The notes: generated from the sequence alone by a model not told the origin. DNA of 64,000 nucleotides from Dipteris shenzhenensis (GCA_047967505.1 CM106539.1); one strand, 5' to 3'; shown: positions 23,068 to 35,707, counted from the first letter of the stretch. Made by a program: numbers and translations.

Positions 23068-24589
23068 TCCTTGCCCCAAAAATGGTGTTTTTCCATGAGA
23101 TAAGAGCTAAAGAATGATTTCAAGAGGGGATTCATGTTGTGACAATCCTAATAACTAGAAATTTCTCTCTAAAACTAAAAGTAAAGCCTTGGTTATGTAA
23201 GACTAAGTCTCACGCACGTTTTTAATGTGAAAATTTTGCTAAATCGGGTTTTGTGGAATGCCCATAAAGTACTCCCAAAGCTCATCAAACATTGTCAAAT
23301 ATTCATCACAATTTGTACCAATATGTTAGGGACCATTATAGTAGGTGAACACCATTCAAACACTCTTACTATTTTTTCAAAGAGAATATACTATTTTTGA
23401 AAGATAGAACTTTGTCTTTTCCAATAGGTGAACACCATTTAGACACTTTTACAAGTCTAGCCTCCAAGAGATTCATTATTTTAACATAGCATATGGGTCA
23501 TTGTTTGCTTGGTTGTATCCATTTTTGGTGAGGTTCAAGTGCTTTTCTGTATATAGGTATCTGGCATGACCCATAACTTCCATATATAGGTATCTGGCAT
23601 GCTCAACAGAATTCGGCAAAATTTGTTTTCAAGTTGTAGTACACATTCCAAACTTGAACATGAGAGTAAAAATTTATGGAATAAGGATTTGGAACAAGAC
23701 CATTAAAGCATTACAAGTGCTATGTTGCATGTGAAGCATGCATCCTGAAGACTATAGGATATAGCAATTTATTCAAAAACATCAAAATTTTGTTCTATAC
23801 ATACATGCAACCAAGTAATCATTCAAAAGTACACTATGTGAGCTTCTCCTCAACCCAAGGACACACCTAAATGAGAACATTAGGCATGGGTTAATGGGCC
23901 TCCAATGTTGTGCTAAAGTGATGCATGCCCATTTGAGGGAACGCTCCATAACTTTTGTTTTATTTGTTGAAAACCAAAATGGATTGAAAATTTGGAATCC
24001 AGACTAGTGGGACTACTACATGGTGGTCTTAAAACATTGATAGTTATTGGTATTGGTATTGGTATCTAGATTCACCCTAAAATGGAATAAGTTAAAACAG
24101 TGCAATTTGTGCATGTGAAAAGATATTTTTATAAATCCAACACTATTTACAATTTTGAATTGTTTATTTTCCATGCACTTGCCTGCTATATGGCTCATAA
24201 GCATGCCAAAGGTCATTGCATTCAATAATAACATCAAACCCGATAGTTTGCCCTTTGGCCTATTTGTGTTTTGAAGCATTTTAGGCCACATTCCACTTGT
24301 TTGGGATATCCAATTCTGCTTACGTGTATCGCCAGAGGGGAGGAAACCAATGGCTAAAATTTTGCTACTCCCATGAATTTTGAATTTTCACACCTCCTGC
24401 CCATCAAATCTTGGAAGATTAAGTACCTGCAACATATCCCTGCCCTGCAACCCGCATGCACCTCGACATGACCTTGTGCAAACTTTGGTTTGCCATTGTC
24501 TTCTTTCGGGTAAGTTATCTTTTATTCTTTGCTTGCCTCACCAGCTAGGTTCTCTAGGTCTATTATGGAATGATCGTGGCCATGGTGTC
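23068..24589. other. No recognised gene
   Basis: AT-rich DNA without long frames. A ~20 bp word containing TATATAGGTATCTGGCATG occurs twice near 23550-23600. Nothing else is seen. Confidence 0.35.
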
Positions 24590-25420
24590 AATGGCAACAT
24601 GCAGCTTGCCATGGCTTGCAAGAGAAGTAGACAGAGGCTGCAAGATAGGAAAGTTGAAAAGCCAGGGCACGGCACAAGGAACAGAGTACGGGTCGAGGAA
24701 AGCACTAGCACAGTATCGAATCAACAACGGAAGACACTTTTGCAACATCTGTGAAGGGAGAAACAATAAGAAGAAAGAAGACTCCTTGCAGAGTAGCATC
24801 AAGAAGTGATTGCAAATGCACGCATTCGATCATTGCCATCGAAGCGAAGAACACGAGCTATGGTGTCACGATTGGTGGGAGCATTTGAGGAAGCAACATC
24901 AGGCCATTCAGGTGATTACCAGTCTCGAGTCTTCACAAGCTTTAGCCTGCACCCTAAAGTTCATAGAGCAACAACCCTACCAACACCTCAGGAGATGCAC
25001 GCCCAAGAGGCAATGATCTCTAACCTAAGAAATGGCCTACAAAAAGTGAAAGGGGTGCACAGCTTAGATCATATAGCTCCAAAGAGGGCGACATTAGCTA
25101 TGTTGGTGTCCCCTAAAACAAAGGAGAAATGGCTTGGACACACAATGTCAAAGATGTTGTCAATCAGAAGGACCAACGTGGCTCTAGTGGTTGAACGTAG
25201 AGCAGAAGCAATGCATGATCATCCCGATCCGAGAAGCCTGTGGGCTTCAATAGAATGCAAGAAAAGGAGAGACAACCTAAGTGCAGAAGTCATTGCTACA
25301 CTGACGATGTTTTGGTACAAAAATACAAGAGTTTCTCTAAACATAAAGGACATCTATAAGAAGCGGATGGGATGCAAGGTGTTCGAGGAGCACATCATAC
25401 ATATGCTAGATACAACGTAG
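24590..25420 (+). pseudogene. Exon 1 of a decayed RNase H-like transposase family gene
   Basis: The plus strand shows a zinc-finger-like start (HFCNICEGRNNKKKEDSLQ), then HAFDHCHRSEEHELW, a frameshift near 24970, and an open run to 25417 ending TLTMFWYKNTRVSLNIKDI, YKKRMGCKVFEEH, HMLDTT. This is the N-terminal half of a family common in seedless plants and invertebrates whose C-terminal half lies at 40423-42380. TAG at 25418-25420 most likely replaces a CAG (Gln) and is followed by GT at 25421, the presumed donor of a 15-kb intron whose acceptor is GGCATAG at 40422. There is another stop at 24807. It is dead as a gene; its value is as a marker of what has been inserted and inverted between its exons. 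Confidence 0.6.
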
Positions 25421-25429
25421 GTCAATGGT

Positions 25430-26230
25430 GTCTAAACTAGCCCAGTGGTTGTTTGTGATTGAGCTTTGGGATAGTTTACTTGTTTCATTTCTTAAAACCG
25501 CTTGGACTAAATGTGATTGTCCTAAACCAGCCCAGTGGTGGAGCATCATGCAACCGTAGACTGGTTCAACTCAATCACCTATTATGCAATTGTCCTAAAC
25601 CAGCGTGGTTGAACAGACATTAGTTGTTGTCCAACCCAGTGGCGTAATTGAGCAAAGATTAACAACAATATATTTTGCAATATATTATTATTTACTAAAC
25701 CAGCCCAGTGGTTGGAACATCATGCAACCGTGGCTGCTTTAGCTCAATTACCAGTTATGTGATTGTCATCAACTAGCATGGTTGAACAACCATTAGTTAT
25801 TGACTAGCTCGGTGGTTGAAATTATTATGTTTCTTAGTACTTAAATTCATTAAATTTAATTTCTTGCTATTGGGGTCATACATCACTATTTCTAGACCGG
25901 GATGGCTTGGACTAAAATGTGATTGTCCTAAACCAGCCCGGTGCCAATTCACAACAAACAGCAAGCAATTATTGACATGAATTGTGATTGAAATTGTGAA
26001 ATTCAGAAATGAAAAGCAATATATTGTTATTTTCTAATCGTGAAATTCAGAAATGAAAAGCAATATACTTGTTATTGTTTAATATGTGAAGTTGAAACTG
26101 TTAGGCTAAACCAGCCTAGTGTTTGAAATTGTGATAGTGTCCTAAACCATCCTGGTGGTTGAAATTGTGACTATCCTAAACGTGTCCTAAACTAGCCCGA
26201 TGGTAGGGTCAAATAATACCTCCACTGGCT
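25430..26230. repeat. Degenerate repeat with CCTAAACCAGCCCAGTGG words
   Basis: The phrase CCTAAACCAGCCCAGTGGTTG, in full or shortened form, recurs about a dozen times with spacers of 30-150 bp that often contain GAAATTGTGATTGT or CATGCAACCGT. Units are irregular in length, so this is an old, diverged tandem repeat. It starts directly after the exon 1 donor and ends before the Ty3 fragment. Confidence 0.6.
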
Positions 26231-26811
26231 AACATATGTGGGTGCCACTACTGCTCACCATGAGTTCTCATGCAATTGGGAATCTCGATTGAGTAAAGTT
26301 ACCTCTCCAGTTGGCTCCATAAGTGCCATGAAGGATCCCTCCTCAGGAGCTCCCAAGTTTTAAAAGCCCAAAGGCCCTCACTAGGGCCAAGAGGGACACC
26401 ACCCCACAAGGAGTGGAAGAGGAGGATGAAGAAAAGGAGGACCTATGATAAGTACCTTCCCATAACAAGTCCTACACAACGAGGATCACAAGATCTTATA
26501 CCACTAGGCCAAGAGAACTCAAGAAGAAGGGTGCTTCCAAGGATATGATAACCAAGCTAAGGTTAAGTAAACCTGCATCAAAAGGGGAGGACCCACTATC
26601 AGTATTCATAGCAGATGACCTCACCCTCAATGAGGAGCATGCTTTAATTGCCCTCCTTTGAGATTACAAGGATTGCATGGCTTGGAAGTACATAGACATG
26701 AAGGGTATGCTGGTTGAAGCTGTGCAGCACATCATATCCATGCTTCCCTCATTATGAGTGCATATTTAGGATTCATAGGATAGGAATGCTGGCAGACTAT
26801 CCTGACATCAT
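26230..26811 (+). pseudogene. Ty3/Gypsy pol fragment (protease-RT linker), part 1
   Basis: The plus strand reads TTRPRELKKKGASKDMITKL, then PLSVFIADDLTLNEEHALI, ALL-stop-DYKDCMAWKYIDMKGM. This is the linker just before reverse transcriptase in a Ty3 polyprotein. It ends at about 26811, where TNPA-like sequence of CACTA A2 begins on the opposite strand. The reverse transcriptase expected next is found 12 kb away on the minus strand at 38911 and below, so an inversion breakpoint lies here. Confidence 0.65.
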
Positions 26812-27548
26812 CAATTCATTGATGACTGCCTGCTTCTTTCCCTCATCTTGGTATTACCAGTCAGTAGCTATGCCACTCCTGAAGTGGTGGCTCATCAACC
26901 GCCTCATGGTGGCCATCACTACTACGCCCTTTTTATTTTCTATTATCTCTCTAGCAATCGTGATTTCATAGGACAGGTCCTCGATCGGGTAAGGAGGACT
27001 CATGGTAGTGGCAGAGTCAGAGCAAGTGGTGTTACTGTGAGTGCTTTCGAAGCGAGGAGTAGCAATAGGAGTACGAGAGGGCCAGGGACATGATTGTACT
27101 AGGTCTTGTGACCAAGTGGAGACTTGTAGGGATGTGAGTGTGCTGACTCGTCTACATCTCCCGAGTCAGCACAACATAAGCAACCCATCCTACTCTTCCT
27201 TTCCTTATGATGGGCATGCCCAGGTGATGACCCCTCAGTCGAAGTAGGTCCAGCCATCAATGTAGGAGAGGGATTTGCTGAGGTCCTCTGGGATAGCAGA
27301 GAGAAGAATCTTGCTACCTCTGCATTGGTCATCTGTGCGACAAACTTGTCCGGACTCCCACCAAAGCCATGGGCTGCTAGCAAAGGAGTTCCCCGAGGGG
27401 TAATCATACTGCTACGTCCGAGAGGAGTCGGGTCAGGGGTAGTCGTAGGGGTAGGCCCCTGAGGTGTTGCCTGAGTGGAATCAAAGTCCTCTGGAGAATA
27501 GAGATCATAATGTCTCCTTCTACGAGGGTTTCTGTACTCATCAGACAT
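26811..27548 (-). pseudogene. TNPA-like gene of A2, 5' part
   Basis: From ATG at 27548 the minus strand reads MSDEYRNPRRRRHYDLYSPE, a Pro/Thr-rich stretch, CCADSGDVDESAHS, then after a stop near 27099 and a frameshift SPPYPIEDLSYEITIAREI and MATMRRLMSHHFRSGI up to AVINEL, where similarity to A1 stops at about 26811. The remaining third of the protein is at 38911-39700 on the plus strand. Several stops show it is inactive. A1 gives the intact reference. Confidence 0.82.
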
Positions 27549-27599
27549 GTGACGTGATCCCGTGTCTAATTTGGGGGGATTGGACAAACTTAGACACAA

Positions 27600-28970
27600 A
27601 CACGAAAATAAAAAACAAAAAACAAGAGCAGGTAAGAAGCGGAAAGCATATGCATAAGAGAAGGCGAAGCATAAGAGAAGCATAAGAGAAGCAAAAGAGA
27701 AGGAGAAGCATAAGAGAAGGAGAGGGAAAAAGAAGAGAAAGAAAAGGGGAAAAGAGATTGAAAGAGGGGAAAAGAACCAAATATGCATAAGAGAAAAAAG
27801 AGAGAAAGCATATGCATAAGAGAAAAAGAGAGAAAGCATATGCTCATGCATAAGCATAAGCATAGGCATAGGCAGGCATATGCTTATGAAAAGAAGAGAA
27901 AAAGAGAGGGAAAAAGAAGAGAAGGAAAGGAGAAGGAGAAGGAGACATATGCTCATGCATAAGCATAAGAGAAGAAAAAACATATGCATAAGAGAAAAAG
28001 AGATATGAATGAAAGAGGGGAAAAAAGAAAAGGGGAAAAGAGCATAAGTATAAGAGAAAGAAGAGGGGAAAAGAGATCGAAAGAGGGAAAAAAGAAGAGA
28101 GGAAAAGAGCATGAGCATAAGACAAGGAAGAGGGAAAAAGAGCATAAGCATAAGAGAAAAAGAAAGAAAGCATATGCTTATGCTTATGCATGAGCATATG
28201 AGCATAAGAGAAAAAGAGAGAAAGCATAAGCTTGTGTTTATGCATGAGCATATGAGTATATGAGCATATGCTCATGCATAAGCATAAGCATAGGCAAATA
28301 CATATGCTTATGAAAAGAGGAGAAAAAGAGAGGAAAAGAAGAGAAGGAAGAGGGGAAAAGAGATTGAAAGAGGAAAAAAGAGAAGAGGGGAAAAGAAGAG
28401 AAGGAAGAGGGGAAAAGAGATTGAAAGAGGGGGAAAAAGAAGAGGGGAAAAGAGCATAAGCATAAGAGAAGGAAGAGGGGAAAAGAGATCAAAAGAGGGA
28501 AAAAAGAAGAGAGGAAAAGAGCATGAGTATAAGAGAAGGAAAAGGGAAAAAGAGCATAAGCATAAGAGAAAAAGAAAGAAAGCATATGCTTATGGTTATG
28601 CATGAGCATATGAGCATAAGGGAAAAAGAGAGAAAGCATAAGCTTGTGTTTATGCATGAGCATATGAGCATATGCTCATGCATAAGCATAAGCATAGGCA
28701 AATACATATGCTTATGAAAAGAGAAGAAAAAGAGAGGAAAAAGAGAGTGGAAAATAAGAGAAGGAAGAGGGGAAAAAGAAGAGGGGAAAAAGAAGAGGGG
28801 AAAAGAGCATAAGCATAAGAGAAGGAAAAGCATATGCATAAGAGAAAAAGAGAGAAAGATTATGCTTATGCTTATGCATGAGCATATGAGCGAAAGAGGG
28901 GGGGAAAGAGGGAGGAAAAGAGGAGAAGAGGGGAAAAAGAGGGAATAAGAGAAGAGAGGGATAGAGAGGG
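27600..28970. repeat. Central palindromic/purine array of A2
   Basis: Repeats of GCATATGCTCATGCATAAGC and GCATAAGCATAAG alternate with purine runs such as GAGAAAAAGAGAGAAAGCAT and GGGGAAAAGAGATTGAAAGAG. This is the reverse complement of the A1 array type, in the matching place between the TNPA-like coding exon and the hairpin/UTR exon remnants (about 28978-29090). Two ~420-bp blocks (about 28180-28310 onward and 28580-28720 onward) resemble each other closely, showing internal duplication. Open frames across it are artefacts of repetition. Confidence 0.85.
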
Positions 28971-29654
28971 TTACACTGCTAGCTAGCGTTTAAGGCATTA
29001 GCTACCATAGGCCAATGCAAATAACAAAAATAACAAAAGGGAAAAAGAGGAAGCACTTTCTTACTTGGAAAAGTCCCGTGTTTTGTGGATTGGCCCTAAA
29101 AAAAAGAGAAAACATACCATTTTTTCAGATAACTAATTAGAGGAAGGAGGAGCTTGGAGAAGCAACTTTTCAAAGGGATTGGATGAGTTTGGAGAAGCCT
29201 ACAAACAAGGAGAAAGCATGAGCCTACAAACAAGGAGAAAAAGAAGGAAGAGAAATACCAAAAAGAGAAGAGGTAAGTCTTCTTTCTTTCACCAAATCTC
29301 GTTTTGTGTCCTTAACCTCTGAAAATCAAGCATGAAAATTAGCACATAGCCTTAGTAATACAAGGAGAAACATGCTTCAACACTCACAAAATGAAATCTC
29401 ACAAAAAACAAACCTACATTGCTTAAAGAGACCCACCTTCTTGAAAAAATTTCTTTCACACAAGCAGAGAGGGAGAAGGGTGGACAGGGAGCACAAATAT
29501 TGGGAGAGGGGTTGGGTAGGGGTGAGGAGTGGGGAATAGAGAGGAGGAAAACGAGGTCATTGAATATAAGGTGGGAGGAGAGATTTTTACTTTTCTCACA
29601 ATAAAGATGTGAAAGATGGCATCGCGCAGGGTTTCGAATTTAAGCCCCCAGCAT

Positions 29655-29765
29655 CACTAACTATATAGCGACACTGGTCTTTCTATATAACGATGTTTAT
29701 ATCCAAAAAGCATCGCTATATAGCGACGGAACAGGGAAAAGCATCGCTATATAGCGACGATTTAG
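29655..29765. promoter_or_regulatory. Internal CGCTATATAGCG cluster of A2
   Basis: Four copies or variants of the A-family motif lie 100-210 bp before the TNP2 start at 29868, matching the cluster at 9418-9700 in A1. Likely promoter and TNPA-binding region by analogy with En/Spm. Confidence 0.7.
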
Positions 29766-30504
29766 GGCACTTTCTATTAGAAGAGAGAAAAGGAGCTCAT
29801 GGGTGGCTATTTTTTGGATCTTAATAGATTTCCTTATAGCTCATGTTGTGATTTTGGAAGTGTGTAGATGGAAGGGATGAGTGGAAGCTCGTCAGATGAT
29901 GCGCCAACACCCGAGAGTGCAGAGTGGCTTATGGAGAGGTTGTATTGTCATTGCACTCATTGCACACGAAAAGTACGACATCGTCATATTGTCATGCACC
30001 ACTTTGCAGATGTATGGGGAGGAGCTCGAACTAGTACCCACCGTTGGTGTTGCACATGGTGATGGATCATTGGTAAGTCAATGCTATTTGAGCTTGTGAT
30101 TGATATTGGATACCATTATGACACGAAACCTTGAGACAAGATCTTATATTTACACAAAATCTTGAGACAGGATGAGGAGGATGGCGAGGGTACGCATATA
30201 CATTCACACTTTGAGCAAGACTATAGTCTCCTGGATGTGCCAAATGATGATGAGGGTATGGTGAACATGATGGATTCTATTTTTAGGGGCACTACATCAC
30301 ATGTACATGTGATGTCAGAGTCTGAGGTCAATATGTGAGAGTTGCAATCAACACAGTTGTACGAGGGTGCTAGGATGTCTAAACTATGGGCTTGTCTCTC
30401 AATCTTGAATCTGCAAGCAAAGTATGGGCGGTCGGATACAAGTGTCTTGGCCTTAATGAGGTTAGCTCCGGCATTAATTTGACTCATTATTTGGATATTT
30501 TTTG

Positions 30505-31123
30505 TTTTGAGAATCATCATTATTCGAAGCCTATGTATGTTTGAATTGTGACTCTCTTTTATCCTCTTTTTCTCTCTTTTATCCTCTCTTTTTCTCTCTT
30601 ATCTCCTTTCTTTTTCTCTCTTTTTTCTCCTCTCTTTTCCTCTATTTTCCTCTCTTTTCTCTTCTCTTTCCTCTTTTTTTCTCTCTTTTATCTCCACTTT
30701 TTCTCTTTTTCTCTCTTATCTCCTCTCTTTTTTTGTCTTTTTTTTCCTCTCTTTTCTCCTTTTTCTTCTCTCTTTTTCTCTCTTTTTTCTCCTCTCTTTT
30801 CCTCTCTTGTCTCCTCTCTTTCCTTCTCTCTCTTTCCCCACGTGAAGCTTCAATAGCCTACCATTGAGCAAGCAGATACAAACTTCTGTCCCTCTAATTC
30901 AAAAAATGTAGGAGTTTGTAAATGCTTACTCAATGTCAGGTTGTAGGATTCTAAGCTTGCTCAATGTCTTACAGGTATTCTAAGTTGTAGGATTCTAAGC
31001 TGTCTTACAGGTATTCTAAGCTGTAGGGGAAAAGAGAAAGAAAAGGGGAAAAGAGAGGTGAGAATCATCATGTATGTTTGAGAATCATCATTATTCGAAG
31101 CCTATGTATGTTTGAATTGTGAT
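30505..31123. repeat. Insertion in a TNP2 intron bounded by ~43-bp direct repeats
   Basis: GAGAATCATCATTATTCGAA and the following ~23 bp occur at about 30510-30552 and again at about 31080-31122. Between them are 300 bp of pure TCTCTTTT-type pyrimidines (30541-30840), then several copies of GTATTCTAAGCTGTAGG. That last word also occurs near 32607 at the 3' end of a TNP2 exon, so part of the insert was copied from the same gene. The equivalent A1 intron lacks all of it. Confidence 0.75.
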
Positions 31124-31405
31124 ACGTTGCTCCAAAAGATGTTGCCTACACCAAATACCATGCTCGCATCAAGAGAGCATCAAGAGATGAAGCAAAGAAG
31201 ATACTAACAATGGTGGGTATGGATTATGATACCATCCATGCTTGCCACCGTAATGATTGTATTTTCTTTCGTTGTGAGCATGGAGATTTGGCTAGTTGTT
31301 CGAAGTGTGGGGAACAATGATATGGAGATGACTTGGAGGGTGAGCAGATACCGATAAAGGTCTTGAGACACTTTCCCATCATTGCAAGAATACAACTGAT
31401 GACAC

Positions 31406-31597
31406 ATTGAGGATTCCCGCAGATTATGCAGCTTGGAAGCACATAGACAATCAGTGGACAAACTTTGCGAGGGAGCCACACAACTTACATCTTGGGCTCA
31501 CATTGAGGATTCCCGCAGATTATGCAGCTTGGAAGCACATAGACAATCAGTGGACGGACTTTGCGAGGGAGCCACACAACTTACATCTTGGGCTCAC
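31406..31597 (+). repeat. 96-bp in-frame tandem duplication in A2 TNP2
   Basis: Two copies of a 96-bp unit starting ATTGAGGATTCCCGCAG lie end to end and would add 32 residues (unit begins LRIPADYAAWKHIDNQW). A1 and B have one copy. The copies differ at only a few bases, so it is recent relative to A1-A2 divergence. Confidence 0.9.
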
Positions 31598-34500
31598 CAT
31601 GGACGGCGTGAATCCTTTCGGGTTACGCCCGACATGGCCCATAGTCTTGGTGAATTACAATATCCCACCATGGCTAACAAATAAAGAAGGGACACCTCAT
31701 GCTTGCACTACTTGTGCTAGGGAAGTACAAGGCCAAAAATATGGACATGTACATGGCACCTTTGATAGAGGAGTTATAGATCTTATGGAGAGGAGTGCGA
31801 GTCTTTGATATTTCTAGGGCTCCTAAACATACCAATGATATTTCAGTCAATGGTATCTTGATGTGGACCATGCATGACTACCCAGGATATGGAGAGTGCA
31901 CAGGTACATGGTTGTGTCTTTACATGTATAATATAGGATTATGCTTTTATGACTCTCTTTCACATGCATGTCTTATACTAACACATTCATGCTCGCGTGC
32001 AAGACTTGTTACAAGTGGGTACCATGCTTGTCCTATTTGTGGACCGGGTTTGAAATCACTTGGACGATACTCCAAACATATGAGGAAAAATGTTTATGAA
32101 GGTCATGCTCGATACCTTCCGCTGGACCATCTCACGTGTGGAGGTCAACTTGATCCACCACCACCATATTTGAAGGCAAGTGACTAGATTCAGGCTTGGA
32201 GGGCAAATGGAGAGGAACTTCCTCATGGTATGAAGAGGATATCGAGCTTCCTTATTGGGCTCAGTTACAAATCAATCATCTCTTGGATCCCATGCATATC
32301 TTCAAGAATGTGGGGGCTACTAATTAGGCACACTTGGTTGGTTCCAAAGACTCGAGAGGAGTCCGAGAAGACTTGCGTGCTATGAATAGGATGTCTCATT
32401 TGTGGCCCCAAGTGCATGCTTTGGGAAAAGTTGTCCTCCCAAAAGCAACATGGATCATCTCCATGAGAGAGGAGGTAGCAGTCAAGGTGGACATTGCCTC
32501 TTTTCAAACACCCACAGGGTACATGCGTTGCTTGAAAGGAGCATTTTCAAAGGACAATAAGCTTAGTGGGCTTAAGTCCCATGATTGGCACAAGGTCTTA
32601 TAGTTATTCTAAGCTGTAGGATTAGTGTACCAATAATCATGATGCGTTAGTCTAATTATGATTATGTTATATTATTGACATGACTTCTTTGTTGCTTTGA
32701 TAGTTCGTCCTCCCAATTACAGTAAAAGGGTGCTTACAAGAAGATGTTAGAAATGCTATATTCAAGATCAATGGTATTGTGAGGTATGCTTACTATCAAA
32801 TCGCATTGATTGCATTTTCTTCAATTTAAGCTAAATAATCTGTAGACTGATTATGAATATATCTTACATGGGCATGTGAAATATGTGGATATCTCAAAAA
32901 GAGATCTTCATATCGAGCATCGAGAAGGCTAGGGTGGAATCCATTGAAGCTGTATGCTTGCTTGAGCAGCACTTTCCCTTGAGCATTATGACAACTCAAG
33001 TGCACTTGCTTGTGCACATAGTTGATGAGGTGGCCATTGCAGGTACCGTTCATAGTCGGTGGATGTTTTTTCTTGAGCAGTTTATGAAAACTTTGAAGGG
33101 ATTTGTAAGACAAAGAGCAAGACCAGAAGCAAGCATGGCAGAGGGATGGCTTGTGCAAGAGTCATTAGTATATATCATGGAGTTTCTTGCATCCATGGAT
33201 CCCGATATGCTGCAAGCTTGGCATAACAAGGATGATGATCGCATCGTTGGCGAGGTTTCCCAAGGAAAAGGGATTGAAAGAAAGATGAGCAAAGAGCAAA
33301 TGGAGAAATTCAATAAGTTTTGTATCTTCAAAAGCAAGGAGATGCAGAAGTGGATTGAGAGATATGAAGCGGCCAAAGCAGAAAGAATAAGTATAAGGAC
33401 AAGATTCAGAGTAATGTACAGGCGATCGCAACCATATCCACAGGATCTCGCCCTTCTCCCCACTCACATGTCACTTGATTGGCTACAACTGGCTCTACAT
33501 AAAGCCGAACTTGATGGAGAGACAATAAGCAAGCGTGAGTGAGAGTTATCATCTGGATGTATGATGCATGTAAGTTTCTTACCTCTTGACGTAATTAAGT
33601 AAATATTTGTGGCAATATACGCTATAAAATAGATGCATCTTCATTGTTTTAATGATGCTCTTTTGTAGTACAAAAAGTACAGTGCATTATGGTCATATGG
33701 ACGACATTTTTACGTGGAACGCATCAATTCAAAGAGAGTCACGTATGATTGTGGAGTCATGGCTAACTTCACACAAGATAGCCGAGCAAGTGCTTCGGAT
33801 ACTAATCTTCTCTCCTCACAGTTGGATTATTGTGGAACCATATGCGAAATCTATGAAATTGATTTCAGACGATTTAGTATTTTCATTCTTGATGTAAAAT
33901 GGTTTAGAACTATTTACAACGGTCCCCATGTGACAATGAGAAAAGATAGTAGCGGTTTCTTTGCAATAGTCTCCACCAAACTTTGGACCGATGGAAGTGA
34001 TACTTTTTTCTTCTCGAGCATTGGGAGCAGGTGCATACTAATGATTTAATTAATCGAAGCTTTCATTTTTAAATATCCATTGATACATGTACTTAAGCAT
34101 AATTTCATATATATAATTGATGGCATTTGGCACCCATCTTCAATATAGGTGGTTTTTCATTCGGATCGTTCTGATCCAAGATGGTGGTACGTGATCCAAG
34201 TTGCACCATGAAGTAAGCAAATTTTTGAAGATAGAGATGTGGATATGGAGATGCCACTACCAATGCCGGATCTAATTGATTCAGATGGATCTAGTGACGA
34301 AAAAGATGAAGATCACAATATGAGCCAAGAGGAAGATGCGCATAATGACGTCGTATGGGAGGAAGATGGATATCAGGATATTGAGGAAGAAGATGATGAT
34401 CATCAAGAATCACCACACTTTATTGAAGAAGATGATCAAGTCTTAGGTGAACGTACGATGCTAGAGTACGATGATGATATAGGAGATCAAACCAGTATAG

Positions 34501-34759
34501 AGTTAGAGATAGACTTGTTTAGCACATTAGACTTGAAGCCATTGATGTAAATGCACTTCATTGATTTTTTTCATCTCAAACTTGGACATGAACATATGAG
34601 CTTCAAAGGCTTGATGTACATGCTCTTGTACTTTTATTCTCCCAAAGGATCAAACATGTATGAAAAGGAAAAAAAAATTGTCATTGGGAAAAACTATCTT
34701 TTAAGGTCGGTATGGAAAAAAACATTCTTTGTAAAATGTTGCTATAGGAAACTATCTTA

Positions 34760-34946
34760 ATGTCACTATATAATGACCATCCACAAGTCTAATAAGTGTC
34801 GCCATATAGCGATGCTCTTTAAATGTCACTATATAGCGACATTTTCCTAAATCGCTATATAGTGACACTTAATGAATTCCGCTTCGTTACCGATGATTAG
34901 TGCCCCGCGCATGCTAAATGTCAAAATAGGGCCCTGTGTAGTAATG
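34760..34946. repeat. Terminal region of A2 (former left end)
   Basis: Five or so decayed CGCTATATAGCGAC motifs are followed by GATTAGTGCCCCGCG and the terminus GGGCCCTGTGTAGTAATG. This is the reverse complement of the A1 left end arrangement. C-to-T decay is visible (CATTAC for CACTAC). Confidence 0.82.
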
Positions 34947-34949
34947 AAG

Positions 34950-35065
34950 TAGAAAGCAGTGGAAAAGCACTCATAAAGCAGTCAAGAAAGCCCAAGCAGT
35001 CATAAAGCACTACCAAAGCAGTAACAAGCACATGCAAAGCACTACCAAAGCACATCTAAAGGACT
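34950..35065. repeat. AAAGCAC/AAAGCAGT minisatellite, A2 flank
   Basis: AAAGCACTACCAAAGCA-type words recur about nine times next to the A2 terminus. In reverse complement (GTGCTTT) they match the DNA beyond the other A2 end at 40257-40390, which shows both were once one locus. Confidence 0.75.
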
Positions 35066-35646
35066 TGGGCAAAAATCTTTTTATATGATGATTGTTTTCA
35101 AGGACTTCAAAAGAAAGTCCCTAGCATCATAGTTCAGGTCCTAACTAGCATTAACTAGCATAAGATAGTCCACATCTTTAGCACATGAAAAGAAACCTAG
35201 AATTATATATATCTCCCATACCGTCTTAGGAGATAGTAATATTCTTTGTAATCCTCTCTTCCTCTTCATATCGACTGGCTACCGAAGTGTACTTGGAAAG
35301 ATCTATAATTTCATCAAAGGCTAGCACACAACACAGGCCCTTCCATGAAATTATGGAACCTGTACACTTAGGAGATAGTCATCCTCTTTGTAATTCTCTC
35401 TTCCTCTTCATCTTGTTCCCTTGGCTACTGAACTGTACTTGGAAAGATCTATAATTTCATCAAAGGCTAGCACACAACATAAGAAATTTGCCATGTGGGT
35501 ACTGGTAGTGGAATTTGCAGACTCCACTCCACTTAGGATTTAACCTCTTTCGAAATTTGTTTAAAGTGCTGCTACTCTGAGGCTATTTCCGAGAGATAGA
35601 ATGCAAACAAAGAACCAAGAGCACCGACACACACACACACACACAC

Positions 35647-35692
<46 letters not shown>

Positions 35693-35707
35693 AGGGAGGG
35701 AGGGAGG

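Larger units (their letters stand above)
29868..34550 (+). pseudogene. TNP2-type transposase of A2, inactivated
   Basis: Same exon order as the A1 gene: MEGMSGSSSDDAP start, acidic exon at 30170-30465, TNP2 core at 31130-31910 and 31998-32600, DUF4218 at 32910-33570 (VHLLVHIVDEVAIAG, FMKTLKGFVRQRARPEAS), DUF4216 at 33668-34030 (LDYCGTICEIYEIDF, VKWFRTIYNG), acidic tail at 34150-34550. Damage: TGA near 30337, TGA at about 31318, loss of about 60 bp around 31398 that removes the HMFQCKSIAELM segment, a 96-bp in-frame tandem duplication at 31406-31597, TAG at about 32186, and frameshifts. The intron before the core carries a ~570-bp insertion. It is clearly non-functional and helps define the A1 exons. 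Confidence 0.87.
26811..34946. mobile_element. CACTA copy A2, inverted main part
   Basis: Mirror image of A1: the first part of the TNPA-like gene (minus), palindromic array, internal motif cluster, TNP2 (plus), then a terminus at 34946 that reads in reverse complement CATTACTACACAGGGCCC. The three bases next to that terminus are CTT in element orientation, the same as those beside the other end at 40256. The rest of A2 (end of the TNPA-like gene and the right terminus) is at 38911-40256 in the opposite relative orientation. Joined, A2 would be about 9.5 kb. Confidence 0.85.

Noticed and set aside
27099-28275. Minus-strand Ser/Leu/Phe/Tyr-rich frames resembling membrane proteins
   Set aside because: They lie in the A2 purine array; only the last ~150 codons of the longest frame are real TNPA-like coding sequence.
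30541-30867. Hydrophobic Leu/Phe/Ser frames
   Set aside because: Pure pyrimidine tract in an intron; composition artefact.
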